From contig CAIIXF020000007.1 in NCBI GenBank assembly GCA_903813345.2, positions 19,395,564 to 19,459,563 on the forward strand: a stretch of 64,000 nt of DNA. Direction: 5' to 3'. The notes beneath the pieces were generated by a model. The model ran no database searches. It worked only from the letters and a program-made list of their open reading frames with translations, and had not been told where the DNA came from. Positions 1 through 13,000 of this stretch are shown one piece after another; position 1 is the first letter of the stretch; each line of letters starts with the position of its first letter. This DNA is from Owenia fusiformis. Lineage: Eukaryota; Annelida; Polychaeta; Sabellida; Oweniidae. A program made the position numbers and the translations under genes.

Positions 1-3000
1 ACTTAAGTCATCTTGACGGTGTCACACTTTAACACTAAAATTGGTAGTAATATCATTATTTAGTATCAAGCGTCATATGTATGTAAATATATGAGTGTAC
101 AATTTACTACCTCTAAATGAATAACTGAACATTTAAAAAATATAGTGCCAAAGATTTTTATTTTATTCAGAGACAATGATTTATGTTTTGGGTCTGAAAC
201 TGCAAAATAGCTGCAAGGTGATTAGAGGCAATGCATAATAATAAGACCAGTTTCTATATCATATTAAGTTTTGGTAAAAATACCAGTAAATCGGCACTAT
301 TTTTTCAAAATGGCTACCAGATTTGATTCTAAGAATTATATTTGCAGTTATAAATAAGGCTGTTTCATGTCTCTGTATAAGTGTCATACATGGATAGGGC
401 TGATTGAAATATAATATCACAATTGACACAAACTGACATACACACACAGAGTGGATTCTATTGTGTGTTATTCAAATTTCATATTAATTAAGATAGCCTT
501 AGTCTGATGACTTTCTGACATGTTCGTGCTGTGCATGATATGAATATGCCCACTTACTTGTCCAAGTTAAGTGACAGCGCACAAATATGTTTTATAATAT
601 TACTTAATTTTCTCTACATGTTAATATGAATGTAACTCTCTTTTATTTAAGACGTAAATAAATTAATTATACATACATACATACAATAGAGTGTAAGATG
701 TTATAAAACCTTTTTAAGCGCTTGCAAATGTTTCATGTACAATTTTGAAGTTGTTAAGGATATATAATGTGGAAATGTTAAAATTCATTAGAATTGAAAA
801 AGGAGATGTCTACCTTTCAAAATTATTGTTGAACAACCTTAAAAATTCCATGGGCTTTTTCTTGAAACCCTATGGAAAATCTAAGCATTATCTTAAAATA
901 AAGTAAAGAACTGTTAGACTTTTTGGAAATAGACATGTGAGCAAAGAAACTGTTAAATGTTTGCATTTTTAGAAGTTTTCTTGTTAATGCACAGTATTGA
1001 AATGTGAAATGAAATTGATTCGACCCAAAGAATTATATTATTTAGTAATCTACTGTCTGATAAAGATATAAAATAATGGAACCAGGTTTATTTTGGCACT
1101 ATTTAATTTGGCAATTTAGACTCTCGAAAGGTTTTAATTTGATGTACTTATGTAATCCGCATTTCAATTAGCAATTAAGAATTTAATGGAAATTCATGTT
1201 GGGAATATGGACTCTTAATCAGCAATTCAATATGGGTACCAAATTAAAACTGGTTACATTATTTCCAGGCCCGCAGCCAGAAGATGAGCGGAGGGAGTGG
1301 CCACTCCCCCTAGCCAGAAATTCATTCAAAATCAAGCTGTTTTTCACCATTCTGAGCACTTTTCGCATGATTTTTTGCCAAAACTGTCAAAAAGCTCCCC
1401 CCTTGGCAAAAACTTCTCCCTTGGTAAAACCGCTCCCCCCGGTAAATGCAGACTACAGGCCTGATATCATAATATGGTTGAAGGCGATATCTTGTTTTTA
1501 TAGCACACTATATTTTTTTTATTACTTTATGTAGAATAAGAAGGGGATACTTTAGAATTCATAGATGACAAATCTGTTTGGGTACAAATAGACTTCTAGA
1601 GGTTCATTTTTACATGAAGGTCGGGTCATCTATGAATTCTGGCGTATTTCCTCCTCTTTTGTAAACATTACATCCAATTTCATTTTTGACGAAAATGAAT
1701 AAATAATACATATTTTACAAACGTACAAAAATACATGTAGTATATATTATATATATATACACAGGGTTAAGGTTTTTGGGAAACGTCTTGTTTTATCATG
1801 GCATTATCAAAATCTACTTGATCATAGCGAAAATAATATCTAAAATGTGGTCAAAACATTTGATTTATATAATTTCCATTCATGTATGGTATATAAAATA
1901 TGAATAAATACATGTAGTAGAAATAATTGATCTATGTGAGCAAGTTGTCAATAATTACATAATATCAATAATAATATCTTCTCTTGAAATAAAATGAGTT
2001 GAGTGAAATGAAGAGAATATTTTACCACAAAATCCTTCAGATTCAAAAAAGATATTAACACATTTGCAGTTATTTCAAAGATGACTTCTAGCAAAGGATT
2101 CTGAAGTACAATTCTGCAATAGAAATGTAGCTTCACTGGCATTTGTACAGAAGTTACTAGCACACTAATTTTAAAATTAAAGAATCAATTTGAGCAATTG
2201 TCAGCTTTCTATCTATTAATTTGGATACTGCCTAACATTTAATCATCCCCCCCGCATCCAGTCTCATAATATACCACAATACCATAAATGTAGATCAGTC
2301 ATGTAAGAGATTTAATACATATACATATTTAAATCTTGAAATATATATATATTATAATGTACAACAAATGATATACCAGCTATAGCCTACATTAAAAGTC
2401 ACAGTCTTTCTGTTTACTTAATTACAACAATGTATTTATACAAAAATAGTAATGGCATTTGTGCATGCAATTTCTACAATTATCTGGGATTAAAATACTT
2501 GTACTTGAGTGTGTTAATCCACATAATGTGAACTATGTACAATAATTATAAAGGCACGGAATGCTTCATCATGTTACTCAGCTCTAACAATATACACGTA
2601 CAATAAATATGTCACTATCACCTGCTACGCGTTACAAAAGTAAATATATGTAACGATTTGTTACATATTGCCAACATCTGTCAACATCTACACTGAAGTC
2701 CACATGTCAGTCATAAAAAATGTTGAACAATCACATTTTTGTAGACGTTGATTTTAGTAAGATTACTTCCAACGTTTTATATGCTTTGCTGCCATTCTAA
2801 TAATTGAAAATAAGAAATTAAAACTAGGATATGCTATTTTGTTATCGAGAAAATATTTATCATATTTGCTTCAAAAATAAGTGATTCCAAGAACTGTGAT
2901 ATTTTAGGTAATGACTTGTGAGTCATTTTTTCTGTGTTTGTTGGTACATTTGTATATTAATAGGTCATTTGTTTTATAAAAGTTGATTTCAAAAGTATAC

Positions 3001-4005
3001 AGTATAGAAACGTTAAAGCTTAAATATTGATCAAAGTATATTCAGCAGCGTTAACCTCTGCACACAAATGTTAATTTCACCACTGGAATATGACTCCTGT
3101 AGATTTAATTAATAATGTAAAAACAATTAATAAAGCTTATTCTAAACCAGCTGGGGTTTAGATAAATCACAATCCTTAAACAATAACAAACACTGCAAGA
3201 AAATATACTTTAAATCAGTTTAATTTGGCAGTGTTTTGGGATATTTTCCATTTTAAATTAAAAAGCATTGACAGTTTTTAATTAAGCATAATTTTGTGAA
3301 TTTGCATCATAGGTTAACATAACATAACAATTTGTGATCTTTTACAGAATTGGCAAAGTGGCTATAAAGTGGGCGCCAAATTAAAGCAATTTACAGTAGA
3401 TTACTTCAAGTCTGTCAAATGTTGGTATTAACGCCCTTTGTCAACGTTTGAATTAACAATAACAAATTTAACTTTATCGACACCCTCTCCTCTTTAAAAT
3501 CTGTTAAAGTCTATGCGTCATTAAAATTTCCACTCTTACAGTAACATCTGAGCCAATAGAAACAGGATAACAAGTAGGTTGTCTTGTGACAATATGATAT
3601 GTGATACGCCTTTAGATTTGATTATGGTCCTGCGTGACAAGCACAAGTAATTTCTAACTGATATTGTATAGCATATAATTCTACCTTATTATAGGTGTGA
3701 CACTCGCCTTATGACAACACCTTTCACAAACAATATACAATTAATCAAGGGCCTGTATTAACAATTATGGGCATATTATGGACATACTGCTAACACCTTG
3801 TTGCGCAAAGTATAAGAAAGCGAAAACTCATCTAAATGTAATAAAACTGTTTTAGTCTCATTATAATTTGTTGTCACGGTAACTTATATTGCCCAAAATC
3901 TCTTGTTACATCTTTACAGGTGTTCATTTTCTGAATATCATTTTTAAATACAATAGTAATAATTTGTTTTAATTTTTACATGTTATCTTAAAAATATCTT
4001 TTTTT
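1..4005. other. Non-coding flank downstream of the LGR-type receptor gene
   Basis: A+T-rich sequence with only short open frames that have no family likeness and no consistent splice sites. It holds one small transposon (1266-1463), an AT-dinucleotide run near 1741-1760 and an ATAC/ACAT run near 671-684. The 3' UTR of the minus-strand receptor gene should start just below 4006, but I could not point to a convincing polyadenylation signal. Confidence 0.6.
1266..1463. mobile_element. Small DNA transposon, CAGGCCCGTAGCC family (family A)
   Basis: The element begins CAGGCCCGCAGCC and ends with the complement of CAGGCCTGTAGTC. Its interior shares with copies near 14133, 17295 and 18336 a stretch on attctgagcacttttcgcat and a run of C-rich blocks. 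The terminal CAGG and dispersed copies suit a non-autonomous hAT-like element. I did not find a clean target-site duplication here. Confidence 0.6.
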
Positions 4006-7000
4006 TCATTCCTTCTGAGAACTTATAGAAGGAGACCGTGTAATGTTCACTTCATCATTTATGGATTCTGGGTCTTGTTTAATCTCACCGTTTTTATCAT
4101 CAATACAACCTTCAGCTTTTCCATTGTTCACTTCAATGTCCTTAACAGGTACATCTTTGAATCGTTCCAATAGATCAGCAACAAGGTTGTTCAGGTCTGT
4201 CTCATCAGTAGCCTTATCATCATCTTTATACTCTTTTACACTGCTTTCTGTTTCTTTCATGGTAAACCTATGGGCCTGGTTAGTACCCTACAATAGTTTA
4301 CAATGTTAATTGAATTCTGTTACTATTTTCACAGGTTAAAGGCAGATCTGCATGAAACAAACAACAAGCTATGAGTGTGTGAATATTTATTTGATAATTT
4401 GGAAGAACGACAAGTTCCCACTCTTGTTTTATATTCCAAGAATTGTAATAGGTGTTATCATGAGGTGGGAATGTCATATTTTGATAAAATTAAAAAAAAT
4501 TCTTTAAAATATTTTTTGGTAAAGTGCAGGTGCTAGTAAAGCGCAAGAGCATATATATTAATTCCTCTCAGTGGTGTAGCGTGGGTATTTTGTGAGTGTA
4601 CGCAACACTGATCGAAACGAACAAGCTTTGAAGTGAAAGGGGTGGTGGTTTCTCCCTTCAAGGCAATTTGAAAATGAGATTGCATTTGAAGCGTTCTAGA
4701 GTATTTTGAAATACAAGATTCCGACTAATATAGACTAATAAAATGTAAACTACATGTATTTGCAATTTTTATCAATTTTTAAAGTGTGGGGCAATTCAAT
4801 ATGAAAATCAACTGTTCTCTAAATTTTGAAAGTATGCCATGGTATTTTATGCGTATATGATGCTACGCCATTGACTCCAATACTTTACAAAGAAAGATGT
4901 AATCTGACATTTTCGTTAACTTCGTATTTAATTAGAACTGGCTTCCAACAGAACTCCTGTAGAAGAATGATTAGAATGAACAATAACAAGACGTGGCTTA
5001 TTTTAAGTTGAAATATAAATTTGTATGAAATTCTTGATATTTCTTGGCAAAATGTTCTGCACTTTACCAAAATTAGTTGTTCCAATCCTAAGGTAATTTC
5101 CAGTTTGTTTTCAGGTAACATTGTGATTTCTGTTCTGATACTAATTACTGTTATGAAGCTTAGTGTAAGCTTTCACACATTCACGATCTATTGTACAGAC
5201 AGTGGGGTGTCAAATGGCAACATACACTAACATAACTACCAATACACAGAATATATTATTAACAAATGCTCACTGTGTGACACAAAAATAGCATAAGATT
5301 ATCAAAGCGTTTTAAAAAATATTCAGAAACTAGTGTCTCAAAAGTTTTGTACTGGTTCTACTGAATTGTAAACATATAATAAATTTTGCTGAGGGAATCA
5401 ATCAAAAGTAACTTAAAGGGTTAACTGAGTGTGGAAAAATAATTGGCTTCTCCATAATTGTGATCTATAGTTCTAAACATGTCGGACACACCCTGTTATG
5501 TGACACATCATTATTTCAAACACAAGAATTGTATTGTATAATATTTCAAGTAATACCACCCTTACCTCTATGCAATGTACAACAATGTTTCCAGCTGTGA
5601 CTTCACTATGTAACACCTTGTTCTCATGGCAACTAGTGAGACAATTCTGAATCTGTGTCCTCAAACTGTTTATCTTGCTTGTGTCTAGGGTGTTGCCGGA
5701 GTTCAGAAAGTTTTCTAGGGACATTCCATCCTTCTCGATTTTTACCTCATTTATGTCTGAAGACAAGATAGAATACTATGCGGAAAAGTTTGGCAAGTTA
5801 ACAATAAATATCATCCCAATTAAAAAGACGTTTTTTGACAGAAGATGACTGTTTTTCCTGTCTCTATATATCAACATGTGAGATGGATGCATTTTTGATA
5901 TTGTTTTTATCACCAGACTTCACTTTAGTTTCTACATACTTACACCATAAACAATTTAAGTCACATCACTTTTAAATCTGAGTGAGTCCTTACAATTAAA
6001 ATACAAAGTTATTAACATGCAAAATGTCACCATCTTCCATTCGTTGCAGACATCAAACACTGATTGCTGAACACCATCCACAAAAAGATTGGAAACTATA
6101 AAAATATGTCACCACTTGCGATGGTCACATAAGTGATGACACAACTGCAAACTTAAACTATATGTAAACACTACAATAACTTCAATATCTGCCACCAACC
6201 TGCAGCTCCCACATTCACATCAAGGGCTGGCAGTGATCTACACTTAGATCTGCGGAGTCCTTGAGAGCGCCTTAGGGAGGAGCGGGGAGTCACATCCTGG
6301 CGATTATGCCCCAGTGAGAAGCAAGCATATAGGACAGGATTTAAAGCAGCATTCAAAGGGAGCACAAGGGCAGCCAACCATACTATGATGTCCTCATGGA
6401 ACTTTAGACCTGCAAATTTTACATTAAAATTGAGAAGTAGGCATCACAATCCTGTTTTCTACCACTTCAACCTTTGCATCCAAAACTGTTTTTGACAGTT
6501 AGATATCTCTTTGGTGAAAATGGTGAAAATAATTTCCTTTTTTCCTCAAAGCAGTAAAAATCTAATTCTTTTCTTTTAGACACATAGTTCCTCTTCCAAA
6601 CAAAATCTTCCCAGTGTAGATAAGTTGATAAATGTCAGGGATGTGTGCACAATAAGCAAGCAATACTCTCGCAACATAAAATTGAATTTTATCATACTCC
6701 AACAAGTTAACAATTGTCTTATGTTATATATCTGTTAAAATGTTATATATTGTTATAATCTTATATCTGTTAAAATGAATGTTTACAAGTACATACCTGC
6801 CAGCTGGAATATGACGCAGATGAAGATGGCCAGAGAGACAAGGCAGTCAGTCAGCACAATCACCAGCATCTGTAGTGAGAGGACATACTCACTCCTCACA
6901 TGCCTGTTGACCTCACTGTACTTAATCTTGCAGGCTTTGATTAGGACAGCTGTGTAGCAGACGAAGGCAATGATAGTGGAGCTCCCCAAAAGGGTCATGA

Positions 7001-10000
7001 ACACACCAAGGGTATACTCGAATGCGGGACTATGGAGAGGTCCAAGACCTTGACTCACTAGAGGTAAAGCAACGCACATTTTGTTGTCTCCATACAAACC
7101 ATCGAAGTATGCAATCGGGAGGGCAGGTATGATTCCGAAAGCAAGGCTGAAGATCCATGCTATCCCCATAGTGACGTGCATTGCTTTGGGGCTCCATTTA
7201 TCAATATGTGCGGGGATAACAGTGACAACCATCCTCTCAAGAGTGATGACAATGATACTGAACAGAGACATAATGATGCCCACAGTGGAAATGACACCAA
7301 TACTGATGCACAGAATACTGCTACGCCAAGCTGGGCTGACGTAAGGGAACATGTCACGATAGTACAGATCCACCGCAGCAATGATGAGTGTATAGATGCT
7401 TATAAGGAGGTTAGCAAGAGCCATGTGGAACACAAGGATGACTGGAGGGATGGACAACTCCTTGCGAACAATCCTCATACTTATGACATAAACATTACCA
7501 AGTACACCAACCAGCCCAAGTATCCAACATACAATTTCAAGCACTCTTGAGGATGGGTCATTAAATCTCCGAACAAGGTCAGAACAATCTGGAACCTCGG
7601 ATGGTTCCTTTGTAGCCATACATTGAACCTCTTTGTTGGTAAACTCACAGCAGAAGGCATTGTGGTCCACAACACTGAAACAAATAAGAAAAAATAAGAA
7701 AACACAACACTGTATGATGCATAGAATCTCACCTAAAATACCTTGATGCTATTGCAGAGATATTTCTCAATAGAGTATAACATGCCACTGGGCTGAGTTT
7801 TCATTGAGGTATTGAGGTCAATCATGACTCTAAAGCAATGAACATGGAATTAATACATTCATATATTAAATGCATATGACTGCTTTGGATCAAGCTATGA
7901 CATTTTGTTTGTGTTTTAGCCACGATTAAAGAATTTTCAAATTATCAATGAAGTTATTTATAACAAATGATTGTTTAAAAAATTTTAAACTGCAAGAAAA
8001 TAAAAATGTTGGAATGACATGAAAGAAAATTGAAAAAGAACAGGGAAATAAGCTATTGAACTTGGAACAACCTTGCAGAAGTAAGACACACCATGGAAAG
8101 AAACCATAAACAACTCACATTTTCTTCAGGGCAGTAAGGTCCTCAAACAAACCACCAGATATAGAGAGTAAGGGGTTGTTGTCAAGATACCTGTGAACAA
8201 CAAAACATTGAATATAGAAATGACGGTGCTGTATGAAATCTGTATATAAAGTGAGATTTGTACAAAAGACAGTCACAAAAATATGCATTTGTAGTGCATT
8301 ATGCCCAAGATGCCCATTACATGTTCCTGACCATCATTTCCCATGGTATTACCATGGTATATCATGGTTGATGACATTTCATGGCATTTCATTGTATGGT
8401 GTGACAATCAAATACCATGGTCATACTATGGCATTTCATTGCCAAAATCATAACTCTCATTTATCATGGTTTTATCATTGAATTTCATGATTGGTGGTAT
8501 TTCATAGCATTTTATTGTCAAACCTGAGCATCAAATACCATGTTCATACCATGGTATTTCATTGCCATAATCATAACTATGATTTATCATGGCATATCAT
8601 TGCATTTCGTGGTTGATTGTATTTCATACCATTTCATTGTCAAACATGACCATCAAATACCATGGTTATACCATGATATTTGATGGTTTCACAGGTTGTT
8701 GTTTTCATTCATTTAGCCGGTTGTGAGAAATCTAGTGAAACCCCTGCATATTGACATGGTATACCATGGTATATCATGATAATTAAATGGTACCACTGCA
8801 TATCATGCTTGAGTGTCTAGACCATGATATCACTGCATTGATGGTATTTGACCATGAACTACTGTGAAACGGTGGCATTTTTTATATACAAAATTACTTG
8901 TTAATTGACATGATATTAGTTTAGAAAATTTATTCGTATACCATGGTATATCATGATCATTAATGGCACCATTGCATTTCAAAGTTAACAGGGTTTTTTT
9001 CGACTGTGATATCACTGGATTTGATGGTTTCTGACCATTAAATACTGCGAAACGGCAATATTTTTTCAATGGAAAACTCATGGAAAGCAGTTAACCATGA
9101 AATGCAATGGTGCCATTTAACAATCAAGATCGGCCATGATATTACCATGGTATTTCATGACCATAGACCATGGAATGACCATGGTCATACCATGGAATGA
9201 TCATGGTCATACCATGGAATGACCATGGTCCATTTCAACATTGACAGGTTATTCTGTTGATTTCATAAGTATTTTGGCAATGCTGTGGCCATGATTTAGT
9301 CTCAAGATATTGTAAAATGTATATGAGCAATTATAATGGTACATCATTGATTGTCTGGGAGGGGGACCTTGCCCCTTTAAATGAGATTAGTATAGCTTTA
9401 AAAGATGAAATATGAATTAACTTACAATTCTTCCAAAAGGCTGAGTTGTGAAAATGCATCCCTGTGTATACTCTCTATTCTGTTGGATGACAAATCACTA
9501 CAATAAGAACGTAATATTATATTTAAATACAGTTGATAACAAGTGGCATTATCTTTCATTTTCTACTCATGTGATCCTGTCATTTTTCCGAAACTGAGAA
9601 ATATCAACAGTTATGTTTGAAAAGTCTTGAAACTAAGTACTATGTTCACTGTACAATTTTGAACTCAATCATCAGCTTCCTTTGCCAGATTTAATTGCCA
9701 ATTGTTTTATTTTCAAAACCTCTATAATTATACATTATCATTTTTGCAATAGAGTAAAGCACATGGGCTCACATTCTGATACTCATAGCATCTTTCTGTT
9801 TCACCTCAGGGCTGAGAAGAAATGAGATGTCATGGTTTATCATGATGATGGGCTCATATTTGTACTTACATTTTCTTCACTTTGATGAAGCTTTTCAGAC
9901 TTGTTTCATCTAGATGTGATATGATGTTGCCTGTCAGATTTCTAAAAAGATCAAATATAATAGTACCCATCACAAACCAACAAACAATCAATAAACAAAA

Positions 10001-13000
10001 CATTCAGCATAAACAAACAAAACGATGTCTGGAGAAAAATTACATATGACTATTTACAGGACTATATCAGATGACCAGATGTATGTGATTTGTATGACAT
10101 CAAGTATAATCATTTTTCTTTTGGAGGCAGCCTATTAAAGTTTTTATTTGAGATAGTTATTTATCAAATTAAATAGAACTTTGCTAGTATTACATGTACA
10201 TTTGGTTTGATTTTCACATTATTTACATAATCTATCTTCAGGTTTTGTACCATAATATCTACCTGTTTCAATTTCTAGTTTGTGATTTGATAGACTTAAC
10301 CTAGTAAAGCAGTTTCTTTCCTCAATATTTTAATGCAATAAATAGTTTTCAAAAACATTAGACTTTTTGAATGTAATATACTATACATAGTAAGTTCGCA
10401 TTTTGTTATTTTATCTTGGGTTTTGACCAGGAGATATTTTGGATTTCCATATTTTATAGTAATTTTATTTCTATATTTTATTAGAATGTTTGGTTAACTT
10501 TTTTCGGTTAACTTTGTTTATATAGAGGTTTGATTGTCTTGTGTTTTCTATTGTTGCCCTTAGTGAATTCTCAATGCACCAATTAATGCTTTGTTGCAGC
10601 GTTGCTAGCTGCTTTTCAATATATGCAATTGGAACACTGGAAAATAATGATACTTACAACAATTCAATGTCCCTTGGGTCTTTAAATGAAGGGACTTGTG
10701 ATATAATTCCATCTGTGCAAATAACGGCTGTTGGAGAACAATCACAAATTGTAGTATTACATGAGACACCAGACAGTGATTCTACTGTTGCATCACTGGT
10801 GGGCAATGTTTCCATAGTGAAATTCATAGCTGGATCTGCTGAAAATAGAAATCATACTTCTGATTATGAATTGTAATCTGCAATCTGGTGGAACTTCTCA
10901 GATGAGGAAAAAGTCTGAAAATCATATTTCATATTCTGTTAAAGTGGCAACAAGGCCTGTAGAGAGGAAAATTGAAAACATTCACTTTTCCTGAGCTATC
11001 AGGGTAACATTTGGCTTAAGGTCTTCTTTGTCAGACCTATTTCCTTAAATGTATGGACATGCTTATCTATTTCAGCTTTTAGAAGTGTAAATAAATGCAG
11101 ATATTTCAGCTGAAATAAGGTTCATTCAGGGGGGTTATTTATTGATAATGAAAATAGATGTTAGCATTGCTGAAATATCTAAACTTCGATATATTTGACT
11201 CTAAGGTCCATGATCGTTGGATACGTCTCTGCACTAAATGATAACATGATAAATGTCTAAAGATAACTGTTATTCTATTTTGACAAAAATAATACAAAGG
11301 ATAGGTATCGATATGGTGAACTGAATTCAACAATGTTTTTCTCTTTAGCCAATCATTGAAAACATTCTGTAAAAGAACAAAATCCTTTATGTAATGTTGA
11401 CTGATTGAAAACAATTTAATGCAAAAAGTATTTATATATATTTTATACAACTGTTTTTATTAACATTTTTTGTTTTTGGTGCAATTGTTTCTTGTTCCTT
11501 TCTACCAATTCTTGAGAATGAAATAAAATGTCTTTCCGAACCTTTTTGGAACAAAATAGCATATACAACATTTTCTTAGACCTCTCAATATTATAGTTAT
11601 ACAAAGGAAATGTTGGTTGATTTAACAAAAAGTATTCAAAACCCCCCAAAATGGATAAAAATTAGGATAAACCTTTTATTTCATTAACAAGACACTTTTT
11701 TAAAATCAACCAAAATTTACTTTGTACAATTACAATATTGAGAGACCTAAACACGTTTTGTTTATGTTGTTTTGTTCCAATGAGGTTCGGAAAGATGTTT
11801 CATTTCATTCCGAACACATAATACCAAGAACAAAAGAACTGTCTGATGAGTTTTCTAAAACGATATAGAGAAAAGTGTATATATTTTTTTCAAATTATAT
11901 TGTTACCATTCAAAAGATGACCATTAAATTGACGATATGTGTAAAATTTTTAGAATTTTTTGATGACTGGTTTAAGAGAAACGTGTGTTCAAAAAATTCA
12001 CCATATCGATACCAATCCTTTAGATAGCAATTGAGGTAACATGTAAGCCAAAGAGGATATCATACTTCTATGGTTCATATAATCAAAAACATTCTTCTGT
12101 TAAATGTTGGTGAGGCAGTCACCTCTCCTGGTTCATAGCAGCTAGCATTTTTAATATAATCATAAATCATAAGCAAAATGAATTGCTCATAAACCCGTAA
12201 TATAAGATTCACTGTACGCAGAAGTATGGATGACAGCTAGAACATGATAATAACAAAAGCAGGATGTTAAGCTCTCATATGTTAGCTAGCAAAACTGATT
12301 TCCTTTGACAATTAATGAAACATGTTTAGAACTTGATAGCATCCTGTTTCCAACTGGTTATTACCTGGGGTTACCTGATGCTCATGACTTTTTATACCTG
12401 AGGTGTCAAATGACACACGACAAGGGTGAGAGGCTCCTGAAGCTTTAAGAATTCTTATATTCATCATTCAATGATTTTGCTGATAAAGTATGCTTGATGT
12501 CAAAACAATGTATTTTAAAAATCATGGTGTTTTTTGTTACCTATGGGTTTAATACTTTTCTGGATAGCTCAGAATATGCTGTAATACTTGTACTTTAAAC
12601 TAGATCAGATATTACAAAATTGTAAGCAACATTCTCAATTTGTCAACTAGAAAAACTCCATAAAGTAGCAAATCCCAATGAACAAATGACAAAACATATT
12701 TTTCATTATATTATAAGTTATTGAATGATTTGAAGTGCAATACAGGATATATTGTGCTTGAGAAAATCCAAAATGGCTGCCTTAACATTTACCCAGAATG
12801 CCGAAAAACTAATCAGGTCTGAAAATGTGAAATTGATCCGTCAAATGGTTATCCTGAAAATGAGTAGACAAGACTTTACAGACACAATTTTGAGCTTTGA
12901 TAATGATTGTTACACTGAATCTGTTCATTAATTACCCTTATACTTTTGCTGTCATTGCGTGTATTTACATCATATCATAAAAATTGTCCTTAATCAGGTA

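Noticed and set aside
6171-6200. Receptor protein ending right after exon 7 (GWWQILKLL)
   Set aside because: Possible as an isoform, but the GT at 6199 joins in frame to two further exons with meaningful structure, so the long form was preferred.
7176-7550. Open frame of 124 codons on the plus strand
   Set aside because: It lies antisense inside the long membrane-spanning exon of the receptor and has no likeness to any family; it is a shadow of that exon.
10541-10876. Open frame of 111 codons on the plus strand
   Set aside because: It overlaps the receptor's Cys-rich exon (10838-10658) on the opposite strand, which has proper splice sites and joins the LRR exons in frame.
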